Below are positions 18,513-26,653 of a stretch of DNA of 64,000 nucleotides, in pieces. The stretch lies in contig NZ_CP101283.1 of NCBI RefSeq assembly GCF_024298925.1, positions 2,609,001 to 2,673,000 on the forward strand, written 5' to 3'. Source of the DNA: Phenylobacterium sp. LH3H17 (GTDB lineage Bacteria > Pseudomonadota > Alphaproteobacteria > Caulobacterales > Caulobacteraceae). The first letter of the stretch is position 1. Each line of letters opens with the position of its first letter. The position numbers and the translations under genes were made by a program. The notes under the pieces were generated by a model. It did no database searches and had not been told where the DNA came from. It was given only the letters and a program-made list of their open reading frames with translations.

Positions 18513-19193
18513 ATGGATGAACTCCCTCGGCTTTTGCTGCTGCTGGCGCTCGTGGGCGTGGCCGTGACGCTGCTGGGGTCGGCGGTCATCTGGTACATGG
18601 ACGAGGGCCGACGCGTGCGGCGCGCCCTGCGCAATGTCCTCAGGGCCGCGCCCGAGGCGGTGGTCGTGGCCCGCGGGCGCGGCAAGGGCGCGGGGTTCAG
18701 CTTCACCTCGGGCCTCGCGGCCGTAGCCTGGGACAGCGGCGCCTGGTGCCTGGTCTACCGGATCTACGAACTTGTGGGGGTGGAGATCATCGTGGACGGC
18801 GAGGTCGTGGCCCGCGCCTTCCGCGGTGAGCCGCGCAAGGCCCTGGATCATCTGGCCTCGGAGGCCTCGCGGGTCACCCTGCGGCTGATCTTCGACGATC
18901 CGAACCACCCGGACTTCGAGCTCGATCTGTGGAGGGCCGGCGACGAGCTGAAGCGCAAGCCATCCTCCCCGGCCGAGGCCATCCAGGAAGCCAACCAGTG
19001 GCTGGCCCGGGCCGAGGCGATTCTGCGCCGGCCCAACGCGCCGCGCGCCCATGAGCCGGCCGTCGCAGCGCCCCCTCCCCCGCCGCCCGCCGTCCCGCCC
19101 TGGGAGCCCGAGCCGGACGACTTCGAAGGCGACGAACCCCCCTACGACGGGGGTGACGGCGAGCCCTTCGCGGACAATCCCGAGCGTCGTTGA
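18513..19193 (+). CDS. Membrane-anchored hypothetical protein
   Basis: A 226-residue protein with an N-terminal membrane anchor (LPRLLLLLALVGVAVTLLGSAVIW), a cytoplasmic domain of about 130 residues with FELDLWRAGDELKRKP, and a low-complexity tail rich in Pro, Glu and Asp. I do not recognise the family. It lies between the DUF4126 and NnrU-like genes in the same direction with short gaps, so it probably belongs to that transcript. Caulobacterales often keep such unnamed anchored proteins near xthA; this is an impression rather than a search result. Confidence 0.7.
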   Translation: MDELPRLLLLLALVGVAVTLLGSAVIWYMDEGRRVRRALRNVLRAAPEAVVVARGRGKGAGFSFTSGLAAVAWDSGAWCLVYRIYELVGVEIIVDGEVVARAFRGEPRKALDHLASEASRVTLRLIFDDPNHPDFELDLWRAGDELKRKPSSPAEAIQEANQWLARAEAILRRPNAPRAHEPAVAAPPPPPPAVPPWEPEPDDFEGDEPPYDGGDGEPFADNPERR

Positions 19194-19244
19194 CGGCTCG
19201 CCGGCCCTAGCGCAGGCTCCGCGCGACCTGGGGAGGCCTCGTCC

Positions 19245-19937
19245 ATGACCAGTCTGCTCGCCGCCGCGGCGGTCTTCGTCCTGCTGCACCTACTCGTATC
19301 CGGCACCCGCGTACGTGATGCGATCACCGGCGCCATCGGGCCGGGCCCCTATATGGGGCTCTTTTCCCTGGCCTCGATCGCCGGCCTGACCTGGCTGGGT
19401 TTCGCCTTCGCCGCCGCGCGGAGCGATCCCGGCAATGGCGCCTACTGGCAGGTCACCCCGGTCACCCGCCACATCCAGCTCGGCCTGCAGCTCCTGGCCA
19501 TGCTGCTCATCGTCCCCGGGCTGACGACGCCCAACCCCACCAGCGTGCGGCAGGAGGGCGCCCTGGAGCGGCCTGATGTCGTGAAGGGCATGCTGCGCAT
19601 CACCCGCCACCCGTTCCTGTGGGGCGTTGCGGTCTGGGCGCTGGGTCATCTGCTGGTCAATGGCGACCGGGCGAGCCTGGTGCTGTTCGGTTCGATGCTG
19701 GTCCTGGCGCTGTTCGGGACATCCAGCATCGACGCCAAGCGCAAGCGGGCCTTGGGGGCGACCTGGGACGGCTTCGCGGCTCAGACCTCCAACGTCCCGT
19801 TCGGCGCGATCCTGGCGGGCAAGCAGTCCCTGAAGCTCGGCGAGATCGGCTGGTGGCGCATCCTGCTGGCGGTCGCCGTCTGGGCCGCTGTGGCCTGGGG
19901 CCATCCCCACATGTTCGGCGTCGCGGCCCTGCCCTAG
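19245..19937 (+). CDS. NnrU family membrane protein
   Basis: A 230-residue integral membrane protein of the NnrU group. Six hydrophobic segments are visible, with the family marks HLLVSGTRVRD near the start and RITRHPFLWGVAVWALGHLLVNGD in the middle. NnrU was first linked to nitric oxide and nitrite metabolism, and related membrane proteins act as methyltransferase-like or isomerase-like enzymes, but no role can be assigned here. Its TAG stop overlaps the stop of the convergent racemase gene. Confidence 0.82.
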   Translation: MTSLLAAAAVFVLLHLLVSGTRVRDAITGAIGPGPYMGLFSLASIAGLTWLGFAFAAARSDPGNGAYWQVTPVTRHIQLGLQLLAMLLIVPGLTTPNPTSVRQEGALERPDVVKGMLRITRHPFLWGVAVWALGHLLVNGDRASLVLFGSMLVLALFGTSSIDAKRKRALGATWDGFAAQTSNVPFGAILAGKQSLKLGEIGWWRILLAVAVWAAVAWGHPHMFGVAALP

Positions 19938-20617
19938 CCCAGCATGAAGTCCACCCCTGCCTCGACGTGGACCAGGGTCGAGTCGATCACAGGCAGATCA
20001 ATATCCGCCTGGGACAGCAGCAGCCCCACCTCGGTGCAGCCGAAGATGACGCTGTCAGCGCCCTGCGCCCTGGCGATCATTGCCAGAGCCTCGCGCTTGG
20101 ACCCCGGATCCACCACCCCCTGGCAGAGCTCGTCATAGATGATGGCGTGCAGACGATCGCGATCGGCCTGATCGGGGACCAGGGGCTCGACCCCGTGGTC
20201 GCGCAGGCGGTGCTTGTAGAAGTCCTGCTCCATGGTGAAGCGGGTGGCCAACAGCAGGGGCTGCGAGCAGCCCCTGGCGCGCACCGCCCGGGCCGTGGCG
20301 ACGCCGATATGGATCAGCGGTATCCCCAACCGCGCCTCGATGGCCGGCGCGACCCTGTGCATGGTGTTGGTGCACAGCAGGATCGCCTCGGCCCCGGCGC
20401 CTTCCAGGCGCGCGGCGGCGTCGGCCAGGGCCGCCCCCGCCCCGTCCCAGTCGCCATCGACCTGCATCGCGGCGATGGGCGCGAAATCCACCGACCAGAG
20501 CACGAGCTGCGCCGAATGAAGGCCGCCCAGCCGTTGGCGCACCTGCTGGTTCAGCGCCTGGTAGTAGGTCGTGGTCGACTCCGCGCTCATCCCGCCCAGC
20601 AGGCCGAGCGTGCGCAT
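19934..20617 (-). CDS. Aspartate/glutamate racemase family protein
   Basis: A 227-residue cofactor-independent racemase. The N-terminus MRTLGLLGGMSAESTTTYY is typical of the YgeA/aspartate racemase branch. Both catalytic cysteines are present, in LLCTNTMH and FGCTEVGLL. The start at 20617 is two bases after the ilvD stop, so the two genes are co-transcribed. Specificity for Asp, Glu or another amino acid cannot be read from the sequence. Confidence 0.88.
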   Translation of the reverse strand: MRTLGLLGGMSAESTTTYYQALNQQVRQRLGGLHSAQLVLWSVDFAPIAAMQVDGDWDGAGAALADAAARLEGAGAEAILLCTNTMHRVAPAIEARLGIPLIHIGVATARAVRARGCSQPLLLATRFTMEQDFYKHRLRDHGVEPLVPDQADRDRLHAIIYDELCQGVVDPGSKREALAMIARAQGADSVIFGCTEVGLLLSQADIDLPVIDSTLVHVEAGVDFMLG

Positions 20618-20619
20618 GG

Positions 20620-22356
20620 CTAGAGGTCCGCGTAGACGTGGGTCTCGGCCGCGGCCCCCGGATGGGTCAGGGCGCCCAGGTGGGCGGGCCCCACGACCTG
20701 GGCGTACTTCCACAGCGCGCCCGACTGGTAGTTGGTCACCCGCGGCTTCCAGTGGCGCTTGCGGTTCTCCAGCTCGATGGGATCGACCTCCAGCTCGATG
20801 GTCCCGGCGTCGGCGTCGATGGCGATGATGTCGCCGTCCTTCACCAGGGCGATGGGGCCACCCATCTGGGCCTCGGGACCCACATGGCCGATGCAGAGGC
20901 CGCGCGTGCCGCCGGAGAAGCGGCCGTCGGTGACCAGGGCCACCTTGTCGCCGCGCCCCTGGCCGGAGATCGCCGCCGTGGTCGACAGCATCTCGCGCAT
21001 CCCCGGACCGCCGCGGGCCCCCTCATATCGGATGACCAGGACATCGCCGTCCTGGTAGTCGCCGGCCTCGACCGCGTCGAAGCAGGCCTGCTCGCCGTCG
21101 AACACGCGAGCGGGGCCACGGTGGCTGCGGTGGCTGGTCATGCCGGCCACCTTGACGATGGCGCCGTCGGGAGCGAGCGAGCCCCACAGGCCCACAACGC
21201 CGCCGGTGGGCGACAGCGGCTCGGAGGCCTTGCGGATGACCACCTGGTCGTCGCGCCATTTCACGTCCTTGAGGTTCTCGGCGATGGTCTTGCCGGTCAC
21301 CGTCATGCAGTCGCCGTGGATATGGCCGTTTTCCAGCAGGGTCTTCAGCAGCATGGGCATGCCGCCCGCCTCGCCCATGTCCTTGGCCACGAAGCGGCCG
21401 CCGGGCTTGAGGTCGGCGATATAGGGCGTGCGCTGGGCGATCTCGGCGAAGTCTCGCAGGGTGAACTCGATGCCGCACTCATGGGCCATGGCCGGCAGGT
21501 GGAGGCCGCCGTTGGTCGAGCCGCCGGTGGCCGCCACGACGACGGCGGCGTTCTCGAACGACTTGCGGGTGACGATGTCGCGGGGACGCAGCTGGGTCTC
21601 GATCAGCCGCATCACCGCCTCCCCCGAGGCCACGGCGTATTCGTCGCGGTTGAGGTACGGCGCCGGCAGCGAGGCCGACAGCGGCAGGGCCAGGCCGATG
21701 GCCTCCGACACACAGGCCATGGTGTTGGCGGTGAACTGGCCGCCGCAGGCCCCGTCCGACGGACAGGCGTGCTGTTCCAGCGAGCACAGGTCGTCCAGGC
21801 TCATCTTGCCGGCCGAATGCATGCCGACGCCTTCGAAGACGTCGACCACGGTGACGTCCCGGCCCTGCCAGGAGCCCGGCAGGATCGAGCCGCCATAGAG
21901 GAACACGCTGGGCACGTTAAGGCGCAGCATGGCCATCATCATGCCGGGCAGGCTCTTGTCGCAGCCCGCCAGTCCCACCAGGGCGTCATAGCCGTGGCCG
22001 CGCATGGTCAGCTCGACGGAGTCGGCGATCAGGTCGCGGCTGACCAGGGACGAGCGCATGCCCTCGTGACCCATGGCGATGCCGTCGGTGACGGTGATGG
22101 TGCAGAACTCGCGCGGCGTGCCGCCGGCGTTCTTGACGCCCACACTCACCGCATGGGCCTGGCGCATCAAGGCGGTGTTGCAGGGAGCGGCTTCGTTCCA
22201 GCAGGAGGCTACCCCCACGAACGGCTGGGCGATCTCACGGCTGCCCAGGCCCATGGCGTAATAATAGGACCGGTGCGGGGCCCGCGCGGGCCCCTCGGTC
22301 ACGTGACGGCTGGGGAGGTTTGACTTGTCCCAAGTCCCGTCCGGCTTCCTGGTCAT
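20620..22356 (-). CDS. ilvD: Dihydroxy-acid dehydratase
   Basis: A 578-residue IlvD/Edd-family Fe-S dehydratase, the penultimate step of valine and isoleucine synthesis. Cluster cysteines lie in [24 protein letters not shown] and [16 protein letters not shown]-terminal motifs [12 protein letters not shown] and GHVGPEA are intact. The family also holds sugar-acid dehydratases; this sequence reads as the IlvD branch but that is not certain. An 8-bp hairpin covers its ribosome binding site. Confidence 0.88.
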   Translation of the reverse strand: MTRKPDGTWDKSNLPSRHVTEGPARAPHRSYYYAMGLGSREIAQPFVGVASCWNEAAPCNTALMRQAHAVSVGVKNAGGTPREFCTITVTDGIAMGHEGMRSSLVSRDLIADSVELTMRGHGYDALVGLAGCDKSLPGMMMAMLRLNVPSVFLYGGSILPGSWQGRDVTVVDVFEGVGMHSAGKMSLDDLCSLEQHACPSDGACGGQFTANTMACVSEAIGLALPLSASLPAPYLNRDEYAVASGEAVMRLIETQLRPRDIVTRKSFENAAVVVAATGGSTNGGLHLPAMAHECGIEFTLRDFAEIAQRTPYIADLKPGGRFVAKDMGEAGGMPMLLKTLLENGHIHGDCMTVTGKTIAENLKDVKWRDDQVVIRKASEPLSPTGGVVGLWGSLAPDGAIVKVAGMTSHRSHRGPARVFDGEQACFDAVEAGDYQDGDVLVIRYEGARGGPGMREMLSTTAAISGQGRGDKVALVTDGRFSGGTRGLCIGHVGPEAQMGGPIALVKDGDIIAIDADAGTIELEVDPIELENRKRHWKPRVTNYQSGALWKYAQVVGPAHLGALTHPGAAAETHVYADL

Positions 22357-22359
22357 GAC

Positions 22360-22382
22360 GACGCCTCCAACGAAGAGGCGTC
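22360..22382 (-). promoter_or_regulatory. Hairpin covering the ilvD ribosome binding site
   Basis: On the minus strand GACGCCTC and GAGGCGTC form an 8-bp perfect stem with a 7-base loop, three bases before the ilvD ATG. The only Shine-Dalgarno-like sequence (GGAGG) lies in the loop edge and downstream arm, so the fold would hide it. Confidence 0.6.
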
Positions 22383-22514
22383 TTCCCTAACGGCGGAGGC
22401 TGGCGGCGCCAAGGCCCGCGCGACAATCCCCGTCGATTGAGCCGTGACTGGGAGGCAATTATGACCCTTCGGAAGACCAAATTAGCCGCCGAAAGGGTAG
22501 ATTATTGTGATCGC

Positions 22515-22994
22515 CTATAGCGCCGCCTCGATCGCCCCGGTGAGCTCGTCGTCCAGGGGCTCGGTGCGGGGTCCGAAGGCGCGGATCAGCTTGCCGTCCT
22601 TGCCGACCAGCAGCTTGTGGAAGTTCCAGACCGGCTCGGCGGGTTCGCCCAGGGTGTCCTTGGCCCACTTGTAGAACGGGTGGGCCTCGTCGCCCTTCAC
22701 GTCGGTCTTCGAGGTCATCGGGAAGTCGACCGAGAAGTTGGTCATGCAGAAGTCGGCAATCTCGGCGTCGGTGCCGGGTTCCTGGCCGGCGAACTGGTTG
22801 CTGGGCACGCCCAGGACCACCAGGCCCTTGTCCTTGTAGTCGGAATAGAGCTTTTCCAGCCCCTCGTACTGCGGGGTGAGGCCGCACTTGGAGGCGGTGT
22901 TCACCACCAGCACCACCTTGTCCTTGAAGCTGGTCAGGGGCAGCGGCGCGCCATCGATGGAATTGAACGAGAAATCGTAGGCGTCTTGGGCCAT
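22515..22994 (-). CDS. Glutathione peroxidase (Cys type)
   Basis: A 159-residue thiol peroxidase. The catalytic residue is Cys37 (NTASKCGLT), with the partner Gln in PSNQFAGQEPG and Trp in WNFHKLLVG, making the usual tetrad. The resolving-type segment FCMTNFSVDFPM is also present. It reduces hydrogen or organic peroxides, in bacteria often using thioredoxin rather than glutathione. Monocistronic by spacing; the 158-base gap towards ilvD carries nothing clear apart from the ilvD hairpin and a doubtful 19-codon frame. Confidence 0.93.
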   Translation of the reverse strand: MAQDAYDFSFNSIDGAPLPLTSFKDKVVLVVNTASKCGLTPQYEGLEKLYSDYKDKGLVVLGVPSNQFAGQEPGTDAEIADFCMTNFSVDFPMTSKTDVKGDEAHPFYKWAKDTLGEPAEPVWNFHKLLVGKDGKLIRAFGPRTEPLDDELTGAIEAAL

Positions 22995-23033
22995 GGCGAG
23001 GCTCCTCCCGAGGTTTTCGCCAGCCTAGTCCCC

Positions 23034-23960
23034 TTACCGGGCGTCCTCCAACGCCTGTTCGACGGCCAGCGCCAGATCGAGCGCCCGGGCGGCCTCCTGC
23101 GCCGTCACGATCGGGCGCGGCGCCTCTCCGCGCACGGCGGCCAGGAAGCCCTGGACGCTGGTGGCCAGGGTGTCCTTCACGGCCGGTGTGTCGGCATAGT
23201 CGGGATTGAGCGGATAGCCCGTGGTGTTGCGGAAGGCGCGGGTGACGAAGTCGATCTCAACCTCGCCAGAGGGATAGACCAGCTTCATGGTCCGCTTCCG
23301 CTCCAGCTCCATCCGCGAGGAGTCGAAGAGCGCCGTGAAGCCGTCGTCGAAGCTGACCTCGGCGCGTGCGCGGTCCCAGCCCCCGGAGAAGTCCATCTTG
23401 CCCTCACCTTCCACCGCCATGGGCTGGGCGGTCGACAGCGAGAGCGCCAGGTCCAGGTCGTGGATCATCAGGTCCAGCACCACCGAGACATCCAGGCTGC
23501 GCTCCGAGGGCGTGCCGTGACGCACCGACTCCAGCCGCAGCGGCTGCTCGGGAATGTCGAACAGGCCCATGGCCTGGAACACCACCCGCTCCTGGTGGCC
23601 GCAGGCGATGACCAGCTTCCGCCTGGCCGCCTCGGCGATGATTTTGTCAGCGTCGGCCAGGGTGATGGCCAGGGGCTTCTCCACATAGATCGGCTTGCCG
23701 GCGGCCAGCGCCGCGAGCGCGCCCTCGGCGTGGACGCTGGCCGGCGAGGCGATGGTGACCACGTCCACCGCCTCCAGGAACTCGTCCATCTTGTAGAAGG
23801 CCCGGCCGCCCAGCGGCACGGCGATCGCCGCGGCCCGGTCCGGATGGTGGGTGTCGAGCACCGCAGACAGCACCGCCCCCGGCGCCCCGGCATACTTGCG
23901 GGCATGGTGGCCGCCGAACACGCCGGCGCCGATAACGCCGCCTCGCAGGGGTTCAGCCAT
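23034..23960 (-). CDS. Gfo/Idh/MocA family oxidoreductase
   Basis: A 308-residue NAD(P)-dependent oxidoreductase. The Rossmann motif is GVIGAGVFGGHHARKYA near the N-terminus; IYVEKPLAITLADADKII holds the family's EKP signature. The C-terminal domain reads like that of sugar or inositol dehydrogenases. The upstream extension of the frame lies across the divergent promoter, so the ATG at 23960 is used. Substrate unknown. It is divergent from the reductase gene at 24081. Confidence 0.87.
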   Translation of the reverse strand: MAEPLRGGVIGAGVFGGHHARKYAGAPGAVLSAVLDTHHPDRAAAIAVPLGGRAFYKMDEFLEAVDVVTIASPASVHAEGALAALAAGKPIYVEKPLAITLADADKIIAEAARRKLVIACGHQERVVFQAMGLFDIPEQPLRLESVRHGTPSERSLDVSVVLDLMIHDLDLALSLSTAQPMAVEGEGKMDFSGGWDRARAEVSFDDGFTALFDSSRMELERKRTMKLVYPSGEVEIDFVTRAFRNTTGYPLNPDYADTPAVKDTLATSVQGFLAAVRGEAPRPIVTAQEAARALDLALAVEQALEDAR

Positions 23961-24035
23961 GGACTCAGCTCCGAAAACCGCTCGCTGCGCGCCTAACACG
24001 CCGTTGTGGGTCGACGCCACACGGCGCTTTGTCTT

Positions 24036-24047
24036 AAACGTCCGTTT
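24036..24047. promoter_or_regulatory. 12-bp dyad in divergent promoter, possible TetR-type operator
   Basis: AAACG-TC-CGTTT forms a perfect dyad between the oxidoreductase genes that start at 23960 and 24081. Its size and composition fit operators of TetR-family repressors, but no such regulator is encoded nearby. Confidence 0.35.
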
Positions 24048-24080
24048 GAACACCGCTTACGGTGTAAGGAGCCGCCCCCA

Positions 24081-25082
24081 ATGACCATCTCGCGCGAGAT
24101 CCGCCTGAAGAGCCGGCCCGTCGGCCTGCCGACCGCCGACAACTTCGAACTGGCCACGGTCACCCTGCCCGATCCAGGCCCCGGCGAGGTCCAGGTGCGC
24201 AACACCTGGATGACTGTCGATCCCTACATGCGAGGGCGCATGAACGACGCCAAGAGCTATACCCCGCCCTTCGCCCTGGGCGAGGCCATGCAGGGCGGCG
24301 CCACCGGCGAGGTCATCGCCTCGAACGATCCGGCCTTCAAGCCGGGCGACCTGGTGCAGAGCTTCTTCGGCTGGCGCGAGGCCTTCAACGCTCCCGCAGC
24401 CGCGGTCCAGAAGCTGGACACCTTCGGCCTTCCGGTTCAGGCCTTCCTGGGCGTCGCCGGCATGCCCGGAATGACCGCCTATGCGGGCCTGCTGCGGGTC
24501 GCGGCCCTGAAGGACGGCGACGTGGTGTTCGTCTCGGCCGCCGCCGGCGCGGTCGGCTCGGTCGTCTGCCAGATCGCCAAGCTCAAGGGCCACAAGGTGA
24601 TCGGATCGGCCGGCGGACCGGAGAAGACCGCCTTCCTGCGCGACGAACTCGGGGTCGACGTCGCCATCGACTACAAGGCCGAACCCATCGTGGCGGCCCT
24701 GGAGCGCGCCGCGCCCGAGGGCATCGACGTCTATTTCGAGAATGTGGGCGGCGACCACCTGGTGGCGGCGCTCAACTCGGCCAACCTCAAGGCACGCTTC
24801 GCCATGTGCGGGATGATCTCGATGTACAACGAGGCCACGCCCCCGCCCGGCCCTTCCAACATCTTCCTGATCGTCGGCAAGCAGATCCGCATGGAGGGCT
24901 TCATCGTCTCCAGCCACTACGACATGCAGCCGGCCTTCCTGAAGGACCTCGCCGGATGGCATGCGGCGGGCAAGATCAAGTGGCGCGAGACCGTCATGGA
25001 AGGGATCGAGAAGGCCCCCGACGCCTTCCTGGCCCTCTTCTCCGGCCAGAACTTCGGCAAGATGCTGGTCAAGCTCGCCTAG
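24081..25082 (+). CDS. NADP-dependent MDR-family oxidoreductase (CurA/PTGR type)
   Basis: A 333-residue zinc-free medium-chain reductase of the leukotriene B4 dehydrogenase/curcumin reductase type, which saturates alpha,beta-unsaturated ketones or aldehydes. It has VDPYMRGRMND at the N-terminal domain, GMPGMTAYAGLL, and the nucleotide-binding SAAAGAVGSVVCQIAKLKG; later YFENVGGDHL is typical. An AAGGAG ribosome site precedes the ATG at 24081. The catalytic zinc ligands of alcohol dehydrogenases are absent, as expected for this branch. Confidence 0.9.
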   Translation: MTISREIRLKSRPVGLPTADNFELATVTLPDPGPGEVQVRNTWMTVDPYMRGRMNDAKSYTPPFALGEAMQGGATGEVIASNDPAFKPGDLVQSFFGWREAFNAPAAAVQKLDTFGLPVQAFLGVAGMPGMTAYAGLLRVAALKDGDVVFVSAAAGAVGSVVCQIAKLKGHKVIGSAGGPEKTAFLRDELGVDVAIDYKAEPIVAALERAAPEGIDVYFENVGGDHLVAALNSANLKARFAMCGMISMYNEATPPPGPSNIFLIVGKQIRMEGFIVSSHYDMQPAFLKDLAGWHAAGKIKWRETVMEGIEKAPDAFLALFSGQNFGKMLVKLA

Positions 25083-25170
25083 TTTCCTCTGGCTACGGCC
25101 GCTTCCGGCGTTGGCCCGCCGGGAGCGAGCCGCTACAAGCCCCCGGGTATCCTTCCCCGGAGCTTCTCAA

Positions 25171-26073
25171 GTGTCCCGTCTCTTCAGCGCCTATGTGATC
25201 GTCGACTGGAGCGCGGCGGCCAAGCCGTCCACGGGCTCGGATTCCGTGTGGATTGGGGTGCTCAAGCGGGACGTGCGGTTCCGCCTGGCGTTCGAGGCGC
25301 ACAATCCAGCGACCCGGGCCGAGGCCGAGAAAAAACTGGCCGAGATCCTAGACGACCTCAAGAAACGCGGCGAACGGGCCCTGGTGGGCTTCGACTTCCC
25401 GCTCGGCTTCCCGCGTGGCCTGTCAACGGCGCTGAAGCTGCCGGGCGAAGCTCCCTGGCGTGCGGTTTGGGACCAGCTGGCCAAGATGGTCACGGACAAG
25501 CCCAACAATGTGAACAACCGCTTCGGCGTCGGATCGGAGATCAACCGGCGTCTGACCGGCGGCCCGTTCCCCTTCTGGGGTTGCCCGCCCAAGGACGCCC
25601 TGACCACCCTCCAGCCCAAACGCACAAAGGCGCACGAAGCCGGCGACCTGCCCGAGTTCCGCCATGCCGATCTGGCCGCCAAGGGCGCTTCGTCGATCTG
25701 GAAGCTCTACTACAATGGTTCGGTGGGCGGTCAGGCGATCCTGGGCATTCCGGCGGTGCGGCGCATGAAGCTCGCGCGTGGCGAGGGTCTTCGGGCCTGG
25801 CCGTTCGAGACCGGTTTCAAGGCATTGACCGAGACCGACCTGGCCGGGGTCGAGGTGGTGGTCGCCGAGGTCTATCCCTCGCTCTACAAGGCCCAGCCGG
25901 CGCCCGGTGAGGTCAAGGATCAGGCCCAGGTGCGGGTCACCGCCGAGCACTTCGCCAGGCTGGACGAGGCGGGCAAGCTGGGCGCGGCCTTCGCGCCGGG
26001 CAAGAGCGCCGCGGCCGACGTGGTTCTGGACGCCGAGCGGGAAGAAGGCTGGATCCTGGGCGTGGAAGCCTAG
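25171..26073 (+). CDS. Hypothetical protein, possible DUF429/RNase H-like fold
   Basis: A 300-residue protein from a GTG start at 25171 with GGAG eight bases upstream; a longer frame exists but would overlap the previous gene. The beginning, YVIVDWSAAAKP followed by DSVWIGV, and RALVGFDFPLGFPRG have acidic residues on successive strands reminiscent of RNase H-like domains such as DUF429. Middle and C-terminal parts are unfamiliar. Related proteins in alphaproteobacteria carry misleading cobalamin or molybdopterin names. Function unknown. Confidence 0.65.
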   Translation: MSRLFSAYVIVDWSAAAKPSTGSDSVWIGVLKRDVRFRLAFEAHNPATRAEAEKKLAEILDDLKKRGERALVGFDFPLGFPRGLSTALKLPGEAPWRAVWDQLAKMVTDKPNNVNNRFGVGSEINRRLTGGPFPFWGCPPKDALTTLQPKRTKAHEAGDLPEFRHADLAAKGASSIWKLYYNGSVGGQAILGIPAVRRMKLARGEGLRAWPFETGFKALTETDLAGVEVVVAEVYPSLYKAQPAPGEVKDQAQVRVTAEHFARLDEAGKLGAAFAPGKSAAADVVLDAEREEGWILGVEA

Positions 26074-26100
26074 GTTCCGCCACGCCAACCCGATCAAAAT

Positions 26101-26213
26101 CCCCCAGTGGGGGAGCATCTACAAGAGATCAGATCCTCCCCCAGCGCGTAGCGCGGTTTGGGGGAGGTGGCGCTCGGAGCGAAGCGGAGAGTGACGGAGG
26201 GGGCTTGCCGCGG
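26101..26213. repeat. GC-rich palindromic intergenic repeat, copy B
   Basis: The block CCCCCAGTGGGGGAG is followed by AGATCCTCCCCCAGCGCG and GTTTGGGGGAGG, then GCGAAGCGGAGAGTGACGG. It matches the minus-strand reading of the repeat at 9456-9592 in order and wording. It occupies nearly the whole gap between the gene ending at 26073 and the VanZ-like gene. Confidence 0.7.
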
Positions 26214-26217
26214 CCCG

Positions 26218-26619
26218 CTAGCCGACTTCGACCTCGGCGGCTTTCGCCGCCTGCGCCCGACGCTCCTCATAGGGCGCGCTGCGCAGGGATTGCAGCCACA
26301 TGGGCGTCCAGACCGCGAAGGCGCCCGCTGCATCGGCGGCTAGGTCGCTGAGGCTGACGCCACGGCCCACGACCATCTGCGCAATCTCGATCGAACCGCC
26401 CAGCAGGGCGGCGGAGAGCGCGATCTCCAGCCGGCGGTTCTTGCGGAAGGCGGCCATCATCAGGGCGGTCAGGCCATAGAAGGCGATGAAGTGCGCCGCC
26501 TTGTCGGCGGGAACGAAGGCCTTCTCCACCCCCTGGAAGGGGCCGACCATGCCGACGACGCAAACCAGGCCGGCGGCGATCAGGAGGAACCGGGCGGCGT
26601 TCTGCGTGGACGGGACCAT
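26218..26619 (-). CDS. VanZ-like family membrane protein
   Basis: A 133-residue protein with three or four membrane helices and the VanZ pattern: DKAAHFIAFYGLTALMMAAF, then SIEIAQMVVGRGVSLSDLAADAAGAF, where the Glu-Gln and Arg-Ser-Asp residues are the conserved set. VanZ confers teicoplanin tolerance in enterococci, but most homologues have no known role. A charged tail follows the last helix. Confidence 0.85.
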   Translation of the reverse strand: MVPSTQNAARFLLIAAGLVCVVGMVGPFQGVEKAFVPADKAAHFIAFYGLTALMMAAFRKNRRLEIALSAALLGGSIEIAQMVVGRGVSLSDLAADAAGAFAVWTPMWLQSLRSAPYEERRAQAAKAAEVEVG

Positions 26620-26653
26620 GGCCCAGTCCTGACAGACCGCGGTGAATCCTTCG

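Noticed and set aside
20638..22323. A 561-codon plus-strand frame opposite ilvD
   Set aside because: Antisense shadow; ilvD on the other strand has all its Fe-S cysteines and expected length.
22460..22519. A 19-codon plus-strand frame with GGGAGG just upstream of its ATG
   Set aside because: Although the ribosome site is good, it lies between minus-strand genes, leads into no downstream plus-strand gene and has no recognisable peptide. Not enough to call a gene.
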